Part shown: positions 1 through 6,210 of the stretch, in pieces
Layout of the letters: each line of letters starts with the position of its first letter
How positions within the stretch are numbered: the first letter of the stretch is position 1
NCBI GenBank assembly: GCA_016722075.1
Contig: JADKGW010000001.1
Location: 930,001 to 994,000, forward strand
DNA from: Candidatus Kouleothrix ribensis
GTDB taxonomy: Bacteria; Chloroflexota; Chloroflexia; Chloroflexales; Roseiflexaceae
Direction of reading: 5' to 3'
DNA: 64,000 bases
Position numbers and translations under genes: made by a program
Notes under the pieces: model-generated
What the model saw: only the letters and a program-made list of their open reading frames with translations
Told to the model about the DNA's origin: nothing
The model's database searches: none

Positions 1-457
1 TAGTCGAAGCACCGAGATCTCTACGCAGCAACTTTAAAACAAGAGATTTTCCAGAGTTATTGGAACCGGATAGTATTGTAGTCATATCGCTTATTCGTGT
101 TGATATGAATGTCTTGATATCCGGTGAGAAATTGAGATCAATTATCTGGAGGGCGTCATATTGTATACCCTCAGCTGGCAGCATTTGACCCCAGATTTTG
201 GTAGAAGGAGTTATCCTTCCTTCTTCGGCGGCAGCGTGTAACTCATCTTCAGTATAAGCGACAACAGCTGAGCCTCGATAAAGATAAAAAAACTTCGCAT
301 CTGTCCAGCGAAATGGGATTGAGTATCCAAAGCCTTGCCACGTTACGTGTGTGTCAGCAGTTATGGTACCTTCTTGAATAAATTGATTAAGTTCTGCCCA
401 AGTCGCCTCAATCCAATTATCTTCCGGGCTCTGGTAGTACCACTGCCAAAGTTCCAT
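1..457 (-). CDS. Tandem GYF_2-like / P-loop NTPase, partial (C-terminus beyond window)
   Basis: About 152 N-terminal residues are visible. Residues ~4-45 (WYYQ, then EGTITADTHVTW) and ~56-100 (FFYLY, then EGRITPSTKIW) look like two GYF_2-type modules, which in other proteins bind partners or sit beside membrane or NTPase domains. A Walker A motif, GSNNSGKS, follows at about residue 133, so an ATPase or GTPase domain begins where the window ends. The ATG is preceded by GGAG at 6-nt spacing. It is the outermost visible integron cassette, is less GC-rich than the chromosome, and has its own promoter-like sequence upstream. NTPases of this layout occur in bacterial conflict systems, but the function is not known from this fragment. 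Confidence 0.72.
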   Translation of the reverse strand, partial: MELWQWYYQSPEDNWIEATWAELNQFIQEGTITADTHVTWQGFGYSIPFRWTDAKFFYLYRGSAVVAYTEDELHAAAEEGRITPSTKIWGQMLPAEGIQYDALQIIDLNFSPDIKTFISTRISDMTTILSGSNNSGKSLVLKLLRRDLGAST

Positions 458-514
458 GTAATTCTCCAAGTTAACTGAACGGCTCTCAAACAGCCCAGGA
501 TCGGAACGCCTCAT

Positions 515-535
515 AATCATAGCACGTCTATGATT
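515..535 (-). promoter_or_regulatory. Inverted repeat over an extended -10 box upstream of the NTPase cassette gene
   Basis: A perfect 8-bp inverted repeat (AATCATAG, 5-nt loop, CTATGATT) overlaps a minus-strand extended -10 sequence TGCTATGAT. It lies ~60 bp upstream of the NTPase start codon. The geometry suits an operator on a cassette-borne promoter. No convincing -35 is seen. Confidence 0.4.
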
Positions 536-579
536 AAATAGTGGCTGTGATCTTGGGTTCGGGAAGGCATACCATAAGC

Positions 580-703
580 GCCGAACGACTAGCATTCAGC
601 CGCGCCGCGCGATAGACCGGGAATGCGTTCCCCACCATTGTACCATACAAAATCGGCCCGATTCCGCCGCCGGAACGGCGTCGGCTGCAATGCGTGGTTG
701 GGC
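580..703 (-). other. attC site 1 (end of GNAT cassette)
   Basis: On the plus strand the site opens with GCCGAAC (one mismatch to RYYYAAC) and closes with GTTGGGC (GTTRRRY). The inner arms AGCATTCAGCCG and CGGCTGCAATGCG pair, with one unpaired base on the right-hand side. The central ~80 nt are variable. The length of 124 bp is normal for attC. Confidence 0.78.
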
Positions 704-975
704 CGCAGGGCGAATGGCGTAAGCGTTCAGGGGGGATAAAAAGAGCGTCATAATGCGGTTGTTCACAGCCGAATTAGGCTTGGAATGACACTGGCGTATG
801 AGCGATTCGGCACTACAATGCAGTAGCACGTTCGCACCCCCTGAACGGATACGCGAATGGCTAGAGCGGTCTGTTTGCGATGAGGAAGCAGGAAAAGACC
901 GCTGCATTGTCCGCTCATGGCGGCTGTTCCTGTCCTCTGCCCATCGCGTGTCCAGCCTATGGTGTCTTAGCGTGG

Positions 976-1497
976 TCACGCATTCCGCACTTGGAGCACG
1001 TATACTGGCTCGCCATCTTGTGCTTCGCCCGTTGGATGAAAGCCGACACGCGTGTATACCAATTGGGCGCGGTGGTTTTCTGGGTGAACCGTCAGCTTGA
1101 TCTGCTGACAGTCCGGATTGCAAGCCGTGACCAAGGTAATCAACTGCTGGAGTGCCCGCGTACCATAGCCCTTCCCTTGGTGGATATAATCGATGAAGAA
1201 GTGATAGATCCAGTAGCATGCGCGGCTGTTCCGTGTGTAGGCGAGTTCGACGAAGCCAACCAGCGCGCGATCAGCATAGATCGCGTAGGGCTCCCAAACG
1301 AGCCCACCGGGACGAATGAAGGCTTTGGCTAACGCGATTGCGGCAATGGGAACATAGTCAGCAATAAGACGTTGCTGATCTGGATGTACCGTCAATTGAA
1401 GCGTCGCGCGCCAGTTGGCTTCTGAGACAGTACAGAGCGAAATACTGGTCATCGCTGGCTTGCTTTCTGGGAGGGATTTTCTGGCAAGAAGCACCAT
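976..1497 (-). CDS. GNAT family N-acetyltransferase (integron cassette gene)
   Basis: 173 residues with the GNAT fold. Strand beta-4 (GFVELAYTRN) is followed by the acetyl-CoA pyrophosphate loop QGKGYGTRAL at about residue 112, then the C-terminal NHRAQLVYTRVGF motif typical of the family. It should transfer an acetyl group from acetyl-CoA to an amine; the layout resembles polyamine or small-molecule acetyltransferases, but the substrate cannot be read. Neither the ATG at 1497 nor an internal ATG at 1452 has a clear ribosome site; the latter gives a more typical GNAT N-terminus. The gene sits alone in a ~1-kb cassette, with about 270 bp of apparently non-coding sequence between its stop and attC 1. 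Confidence 0.85.
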   Translation of the reverse strand: MVLLARKSLPESKPAMTSISLCTVSEANWRATLQLTVHPDQQRLIADYVPIAAIALAKAFIRPGGLVWEPYAIYADRALVGFVELAYTRNSRACYWIYHFFIDYIHQGKGYGTRALQQLITLVTACNPDCQQIKLTVHPENHRAQLVYTRVGFHPTGEAQDGEPVYVLQVRNA

Positions 1498-1576
1498 ACA
1501 GGCACAACAAAGGCATGCGCGATCGGCATGGTGATGGCTAGGTGGTGCTTGGGCATGGTACAGCGCTAATGCTGCG

Positions 1577-1702
1577 GCCCAACGCGTGGCGCATCAGCCG
1601 CGCCGCACCATATAGATCGCAATCGCATTATACCTGAAACAGCTGCCAAAATCGCGCCGATCGTGCCGCCGGAACGGCGTCGGCTGGATGCGCTGGTTGG
1701 GC
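1577..1702 (-). other. attC site 2
   Basis: Plus-strand ends are GCCCAAC and GTTGGGC. Inner arms GCGCATCAGCCG and CGGCTGGATGCGC pair with one extra base on the right side. The central part is close in sequence to attC 4 and attC 5. Length 126 bp. It terminates a ~484-bp repeated cassette. Confidence 0.85.
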
Positions 1703-2066
1703 GGCACCACGCCGGAGGGCCGCGCTGACCTGCCGGACGTGCTGGCGCCCGAGGGCGTTCCCCGCGAGCGCCTCCGAGGGCAGTCGTTCTCAACGCGGTT
1801 GGACGCAACGACGGTCGGATGCGTGCTTTGGGATGGCGTCCGAGCGCGTTCCCGGCGATTCCGTTCTCGCCAGGACGGCGGTCGGATGCGTGCCCTGGGA
1901 TGGCGTGCGCGGGCGTTCCCGGCGCTGGCCTGTCCAGGCACGGGATGCGTGCCCCGTGATGGCGTTCGAATGCGGTATTCGCACGCGTTGGCGGTCAGAC
2001 CGCAGCAATCACGGGGTTGAATCGGGCGCTGGCTTCTCCGCATAGAGGCCGCTCGTGCCCGCCCAA
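1583..2066 (-). repeat. Repeated ~484-bp cassette, copy 3 (no confident gene)
   Basis: GC-rich cassette bounded by attC 3 and attC 2. It is homologous over its length to the cassettes at 3888-4373 and 4374-4860, with nearly the same size. Internally it carries degenerate ~54-bp repeats rich in GGATGCGTGCC and GATGGCG. An open minus-strand frame (1594-2043, Arg/Pro-rich) is shared with the other copies, but it runs into attC and has low-complexity composition, so coding is unproven. Confidence 0.7.
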
Positions 2067-2169
2067 CGCCTAGCGCATCAGCCGCCGACGAGGCGCGCTA
2101 CATCAGATGGCATCAAAATAGCAACGATCTCGCGCGCCGAAGGCGGTCTGCTGCATGCGCGTGTTAGGC
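2061..2169 (-). other. attC site 3 (end of three-gene cassette)
   Basis: Plus-strand ends are GCCCAAC (2061-2067) and GTTAGGC (2163-2169). Arms GCGCATCAGC and GCTGCATGCGC pair with one bulged base on the right side. At 109 bp it is shorter than the other sites, and its centre differs from theirs, as expected for a cassette of foreign origin. Confidence 0.85.
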
Positions 2170-2187
2170 CGCATCTTGAAGCTGAAT

Positions 2188-2718
2188 TTAACCCTCGATC
2201 AAAGTTCGTCGAATCCCGTTGAAAAACCAAGCTAACTCATTGGTTAACTGTTGTTGTTCTTCTTCGGTGATATGATCTAACTCCCATTCTGATGCATAAG
2301 ATTCGAGTTTTGGCCTAACACCTACATATACTCTCTCAAAAAATCTCAGTGTTTGAAGCACTCTATCATAGTCTAAGTAATCAATTGATAGGTCTTTTCG
2401 AAAGACTATATCTCCATTTTTGTACCAGTATCCAAAATGGCCTCCGAGCGTAACGCTATTTATTTCCATAAGAAGCCTATCCATGCGATGAGAATTAGCT
2501 CCAAAATATCCAGGTGATGTGTTCATCACAAATACAGCCGTGTTTTCTCTGATATACAAATTGACGTCTATTATTAAATTATGATATTGCTCAACTATTT
2601 TTATATCGGTTTCTATTGTGTAGACAATTAAATCATTGCTCTCGGATGTCTTTTTACAATCATACTCACCTGAATTATCAATCTGGTCGAAAACTCTGTC
2701 TAGCTGAGATGTATTCAT
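2188..2718 (-). CDS. YbjN / type III secretion chaperone-like protein (cassette gene)
   Basis: 176 residues. The central LLMEINSVTLGGHFGYWYKNG stretch, followed by an acidic helix with paired aromatic residues, resembles the YbjN/type III secretion chaperone-like fold; this is a weak fold-level match by eye. No catalytic residues or membrane segments are evident. It is the last gene of a three-gene cassette, 19 bp before attC 3, and follows the Pro-rich protein by ~40 bp. The gene is AT-rich against a very GC-rich chromosome, which points to horizontal acquisition. YbjN-like proteins often act as chaperones or adaptors; a role with the two upstream genes is inferred from co-mobilisation. Confidence 0.7.
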   Translation of the reverse strand: MNTSQLDRVFDQIDNSGEYDCKKTSESNDLIVYTIETDIKIVEQYHNLIIDVNLYIRENTAVFVMNTSPGYFGANSHRMDRLLMEINSVTLGGHFGYWYKNGDIVFRKDLSIDYLDYDRVLQTLRFFERVYVGVRPKLESYASEWELDHITEEEQQQLTNELAWFFNGIRRTLIEG

Positions 2719-2758
2719 AATCGAATCCTGTAGAAGATTTATAGAATAGTGCTATTTT

Positions 2759-3136
2759 TCACTTGGTCTCCTCATTAGCTGAGGATTTCCATATGTCATT
2801 GTACGTTGATGTACTTTTGTTATTCGATGGTGGGGGAAGAGCCGGTCTTTGTGATCCAGAACTGGACGTTAATTGTCTTTTGGGTTGCGATACCTGAGGT
2901 GGTATGGGAAGGAGGATGCCTTGAAGCGCTGTATCCGCTTCTCTTTGAGAATATGTGCGGACTTGCGATGATTTTCGCCCTTGCTTTTCAGGACGCGTAA
3001 TATGAGGATCAGGGATGCTTTTTTGCAACGTATTTGCAGCTCGAAGGTTACTAGCAGGGCGTTCACGCGCTGGTGGCGGAGAAGGTACATCACTACTAAA
3101 TCCTAATATTTCTTTGATACGACTTATTATGCTCAT
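2759..3136 (-). CDS. Pro/Ser-rich disordered protein (cassette gene)
   Basis: 125 residues, not recognised. A short amphipathic N-terminus (MSIISRIKEILGF) is followed by a long Pro-, Ser-, Gln- and Lys-rich low-complexity tail, so most of the chain is probably disordered. The start overlaps the stop of the membrane-protein gene by four bases, indicating translational coupling. The composition suggests a linker or adaptor between the membrane protein and the YbjN-like protein. It is AT-rich, like the rest of the cassette. Confidence 0.6.
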   Translation of the reverse strand: MSIISRIKEILGFSSDVPSPPPARERPASNLRAANTLQKSIPDPHITRPEKQGRKSSQVRTYSQREADTALQGILLPIPPQVSQPKRQLTSSSGSQRPALPPPSNNKSTSTYNDIWKSSANEETK

Positions 3137-3681
3137 TTAGTTTCTCTTTTCCCTGGTGCAGTTTTTGGGCTTCGATTATTTGGCCGATTCCAATTAGAGT
3201 TTCTATTATATGGCGAAGCCATTGGCTCATCAAAGTCGACTATATAGGAGGCTGGATTAGCGTTTCTGATTTTTGTAGGTTTTGCTCTAAAAATAGTGGT
3301 AGTTTGCCAGCCGCCAAATAAAACGAATAATACAAGCATAAGTGTAATAGACATATTAGTCAATGATTGATTGTTTGTAATATTATACACAATGTGAAGC
3401 GCCAGAACAACTAATGACAATAACGTCATTAATATCCAGACGTATAGTAATATTGGTATTTTAAAGCGCAATCGATTATGGACGGATTTTCTATACTCTA
3501 TCACTGTGGACAATAAAATACATAAAATGGCAATGGAGATTAATAAAATGATATTTGTTTTAATTGCTTCTGGTAAAATTTCAGCGATAATATTCTTTGT
3601 AACATCACTTATTAAGATAGCAATCGTCAATAAAAATGCATATAGAAGAGCAGAAATTTTGCTTTTAAGAAATTTACTCAT
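3133..3681 (-). CDS. Four-helix membrane protein (cassette gene)
   Basis: 182 residues, not recognised. Four hydrophobic segments are visible (residues ~10-26, 43-62, 73-95, 106-124), followed by a polar Asn/Arg/Pro-rich cytoplasmic-type tail of ~55 residues. It is the first gene of the 1.8-kb cassette and overlaps the next gene by 4 bp. About 200 bp of AT-rich sequence precede it inside the cassette, enough for a promoter of its own. Multi-gene cassettes with a membrane protein are unusual; a defence or toxin-immunity role is possible but not shown. Confidence 0.68.
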   Translation of the reverse strand: MSKFLKSKISALLYAFLLTIAILISDVTKNIIAEILPEAIKTNIILLISIAILCILLSTVIEYRKSVHNRLRFKIPILLYVWILMTLLSLVVLALHIVYNITNNQSLTNMSITLMLVLFVLFGGWQTTTIFRAKPTKIRNANPASYIVDFDEPMASPYNRNSNWNRPNNRSPKTAPGKRETK

Positions 3682-3881
3682 TGGTATCTAAACTCTTCTA
3701 AGAAGAAATCGAACAAAATTTCTATATGAAATTGCTAACACATTATTAGGCAGTTTCGGCTAATTATACGGCTTGTGTCAAGTGCGAATCTGGATATGTA
3801 TAAGAGGTGTAAAAATTTTAATTTGACAGAACTGATGTTCTGGAAATTCCAGGCAAGCGTTAGAAGCGGAAATAAGAAGCG

Positions 3882-4009
3882 GCCTAACGCCTGGCGCATC
3901 AGCCGCGCCGCACCAGTAGATCGGAATTGCGGTTTTGCTGATACAGCTGCCAAAATCGCACCGATCTTGGGGCCGCGCAGCGGCGTCGGGCTGCATGCGC
4001 TGGTTGGGC
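3882..4009 (-). other. attC site 4
   Basis: Plus-strand ends are GCCTAAC and GTTGGGC. Arms GCGCATCAGCC and GGGCTGCATGCGC pair with a single bulged base on the right side. The central part (CAGCTGCCAAAATCGC and flanks) is nearly the same as in attC 2. Length 128 bp. Confidence 0.87.
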
Positions 4010-4373
4010 GGCACCACGCCGGAGGGACGCGTTGACCTGCCAGCTATGGTGGCGCACGAGGGCGCGGCCTGAGATGGCGTTCGGATGCGTTCCTCCTGCG
4101 CGCTGATGAGCGCGATGGCGGTCGGATGCGCGGCCTGCGACACCATCCGAGGGCCTTCCCCGCGATTCCGTTCCCACCACGATGGCGGCCGGATGCGTGC
4201 CCGGTGATGGCGCCCGCAGGCCTTCCCGGCGATGACCTGTCCAGGCACGGGATGCGTTCCCTGCGATGGCGGTCGGATGCCCGATTCACACGGGTTGGCG
4301 ATCAGGCTGGAGCAATCACGGGGTTGAATCATGCGCTGGCCGCTCATCCCATGGTTCGCTCGTGCCCGCCCAA
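3888..4373 (-). repeat. Repeated ~486-bp cassette, copy 2 (no confident gene)
   Basis: Second cassette from attI. It is adjacent to copy 1 and homologous to it and to copy 3 at 1583-2066. The same Arg/Pro-rich minus-strand frame is open. The degenerate ~54-bp internal units are conserved. The cassette ends in attC 4. Confidence 0.72.
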
Positions 4374-4496
4374 CGCCTGGCGCATCAGCCGCGCCGCACC
4401 GATAGATCAGGATCGTCTTCTCGCCATGATAGCACAGAAAATCGCACCGATCTCGCTCGACGCGGAGCGGCGTCGGGCTGCATGCGCTGGTTGGGC
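4368..4496 (-). other. attC site 5
   Basis: Plus-strand ends are GCCCAAC and GTTGGGC. Arms GCGCATCAGCC and GGGCTGCATGCGC pair with one bulged base on the right side. Length 129 bp. It closes the attI-proximal cassette. Confidence 0.87.
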
Positions 4497-4860
4497 GGCA
4501 CCGCGCCGGAGGGCCGCGCTGACCTGCCAGATCTGATGGCGCCCGAGGGCGCGGCCTGGGATGGCGTTCGGATGCGTTCCTCCGGCGCGCTGCTGGGCGC
4601 GATGGCGGTCGCATGGGTGTCCCGTGCTGGCGCCCGAGGGCGTTGCCCGCGATTCCGTTCCCACCACGATGGCGGCCGGATGCGTGCCCTGGGATGCGGC
4701 TCGAAGGCGTTCCCGGCGATAGCCTGTCCAAGCAATGGATGCGTTGCCTGCGATAGCGCGCGCATGCCCGATTCGCGCGCGTTGGCGATCAGGCTGCAGC
4801 AATCACGGGGTTGAATCATGCGCTGACCGTTCATCGCATGGGTTGTTCGTGCCCGCCCAA
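4374..4860 (-). repeat. Repeated ~487-bp cassette, copy 1 (attI-proximal, no confident gene)
   Basis: This cassette occupies the first position, next to attI. It is homologous to copies 2 and 3. The shared minus-strand frame begins MNGQRMIQPRDCC in this copy and has close equivalents in the others. The Arg/Pro-rich low complexity and the overlap with attC leave coding uncertain. The first position receives most transcription in known integrons. Confidence 0.72.
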
Positions 4861-4920
4861 CAATCATTAGGCCGAGAGGCCTATTGTAAAAGTCCTCGGC
4901 CCGCATTTCAGCGCGAAAAG
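4855..4920 (-). other. attI: attI site (core GTTGGGC at 4861-4855)
   Basis: The minus-strand GTTGGGC next to the first cassette is not followed by a matching attC arm on its right. It therefore marks the attI-cassette junction. It lies ~220 bp from the intI start codon, a usual distance. Just inside lies a small hairpin, AGGCC-GAGA-GGCCT (4869-4882). The outer limit of attI cannot be set from sequence alone. Confidence 0.75.
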
Positions 4921-4997
4921 CATATGCCGCATATTCTACAATAAAATCTTAGGAGCGAGATTCTGTGCGAAGTAATTAGATAGAACCATGCCGGATG

Positions 4998-5026
4998 ATC
5001 ATAGCACAAGTTGCATGATTTGAAAA
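4998..5026 (-). promoter_or_regulatory. Candidate cassette promoter Pc
   Basis: On the minus strand, TTTTCA (5026-5021), a 17-nt spacer and TATGAT (5003-4998) with an upstream TG form a sigma-70-like promoter. It is directed through attI into the cassette array. It overlaps the oppositely directed intI promoter, as in known integrons. Confidence 0.5.
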
Positions 5027-5038
5027 ACCTGATATAAT
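5011..5038 (+). promoter_or_regulatory. intI promoter
   Basis: TTGCAT (5011-5016), 16-nt spacer and a perfect TATAAT (5033-5038). Transcription would start at about 5045, ~35 nt before the intI ATG, which is preceded by GAGG at 5071-5074. Confidence 0.8.
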
Positions 5039-5039
5039 A

Positions 5040-5051
5040 GAACACATGTTC
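5040..5051 (+). promoter_or_regulatory. LexA (SOS) box at the intI promoter
   Basis: GAACACATGTTC is a perfect GAAC-N4-GTTC palindrome. This is the LexA operator of Gram-positive bacteria and is also reported for the green non-sulfur group. It starts two bases after the -10 box and covers the expected transcription start, so bound LexA would block intI transcription. SOS control of intI is known in proteobacterial integrons, which use a different LexA box. Confidence 0.8.
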
Positions 5052-5079
5052 TGATACTTACTGCAAAGCCGAGGTTGTT

Positions 5080-6048
5080 ATGCCAGAACCAGCCCCGAAA
5101 TTGCTGGATCAGGTGCGCCATGTGTTGCGCCTCAAACACTATGCGATTCGTACCGAGCAGGCGTACATCGATTGGATCAGGCGCTTTATTCTCTTCCACC
5201 ACAAACGCCATCCCAAAGACATGGGCAGCGCCGAGGTTGAGGCGTTTCTCACGCACCTGGCAGTGAAGAAGCAGGTCAGTGCCTCGACTCAGAATCAGGC
5301 ACTCGCAGCGCTGCTGTTTCTGTACAACCATGTCCTGCATCAGGATTTGCTCGAGCCAATTGCGGCAGTTCGGGCGAAAGGCACCGGGAAGTTGCCGACG
5401 GTTATGGAGCAGGCAGAGGTGCGCCAGGTTATTGCACAGCTGTCCGATGTCTATCAGCTGATGGCGCAGCTTATGTATGGGAGCGGTCTGCGGCTGATGG
5501 AATGCCTGCGCCTACGGGTCAAGGATCTGGACTTTGCGCAGCATCAGATCATTGTGCGCGATGGTAAGGGCGGTAAGGATCGCGACACGCTGCTGCCGGA
5601 TATGCTCACGCTGCCGCTTCAACGCCAGCTGCGCTATGCCAAGGCGCTGCACGAGAATGACCTGGAACAGGGCTATGGGCAGGTCTATTTGCCGCTGGCC
5701 CTCGCGCGCAAATATGTCAACGCCGATCGCGAGTGGTGCTGGCAGTATGTGTTCCCCGCCGCGCATCGCTCGGTTGATCCGCGTAGCGGGCAGACTCGCC
5801 GGCAGCATGTTGATCCCAGCAGCCTGCAGAAGGCCGTCAAGGCCGCTGTTAAGGCCACCGGCATTCCCAAGCCGATCAGCTGCCACACCTTTCGCCACAG
5901 CTTTGCGACGCACTTGCTCGAACGCGGCTACGATATCCGCACGATCCAGGAGCTTATGGGCCATAAGAGTGTCGAGACGACGATGATCTATACGCATGTG
6001 ATCAAGCGCGGCGGGATGGCGGTTCGAAGTCCGCTCGATCTGGAGTGA
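5080..6048 (+). CDS. intI: Integron integrase IntI (tyrosine recombinase)
   Basis: 322 residues, close to the usual IntI length. The enzyme recombines attI with folded single-stranded attC sites to insert and excise cassettes. The SAM-like N-terminal domain spans ~7-95. The catalytic domain carries Arg138 (YGSGLR), Lys in GKGGKDR (162-168), His269-Arg272 (HTFRH), His295 (LMGH) and the nucleophile Tyr304 (MIYTHV). The IntI-specific extra segment that reads attC is present at ~204-226 (LPLALARKY, then WCWQYVF), and the C-terminus GVRSPLD-type motif is kept (AVRSPLD). All catalytic residues are intact, so it should be active. It is divergent from the cassettes and controlled by the promoter and LexA box above. 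Confidence 0.97.
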   Translation: MPEPAPKLLDQVRHVLRLKHYAIRTEQAYIDWIRRFILFHHKRHPKDMGSAEVEAFLTHLAVKKQVSASTQNQALAALLFLYNHVLHQDLLEPIAAVRAKGTGKLPTVMEQAEVRQVIAQLSDVYQLMAQLMYGSGLRLMECLRLRVKDLDFAQHQIIVRDGKGGKDRDTLLPDMLTLPLQRQLRYAKALHENDLEQGYGQVYLPLALARKYVNADREWCWQYVFPAAHRSVDPRSGQTRRQHVDPSSLQKAVKAAVKATGIPKPISCHTFRHSFATHLLERGYDIRTIQELMGHKSVETTMIYTHVIKRGGMAVRSPLDLE

Positions 6049-6098
6049 CGGGCGTCTTGTAGCGGCGGGCAGTCGGCTGGGGCCAGTAAGCAGTACGG

Positions 6099-6210
6099 TG
6101 GATCGCATCACAAAGCTATATCGGCCGAATCGAGCCTACCAAAAGCTTATCGCATAACGCGCTGTTTGACGCATGGATCGCATCACAACGCCATATCGGC
6201 CGAATCGAGC
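6099..6210. repeat. Pair of 37-bp direct repeats at the integron/helicase boundary
   Basis: Copies at 6099-6135 and 6174-6210 differ at two positions only. The right copy contains the last codons and the stop of the helicase gene; the left copy is a detached duplicate of that 3' end. The offset is 75 bp. Confidence 0.85.

Larger units (their letters stand above)
1..6048. mobile_element. Chromosomal integron: intI, attI and at least six gene cassettes
   Basis: The integrase gene (5080-6048, +) is divergent from a cassette array read on the minus strand. Five attC-like sites and one attI core define cassettes at 4374-4860, 3888-4373, 2067-3887, 1583-2066, 586-1582 and 585 to beyond the left edge. 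All credible cassette genes point away from attI, as expected for cassettes read from a promoter beside intI. The attC sites resemble each other closely, which is typical of sedentary chromosomal integrons rather than mobile ones. No transposase or resistance cassette is seen. The left end of the array lies outside the window. Confidence 0.9.

Noticed and set aside
596..1332. Additional genes overlapping the GNAT gene on both strands
   Set aside because: They overlap attC 1 or run antisense to the GNAT frame and show no family features.
3778..4731. Single 317-residue minus-strand gene across two cassettes
   Set aside because: It crosses two attC sites and joins two paralogous cassettes, so it is a read-through frame in GC-rich repeats.
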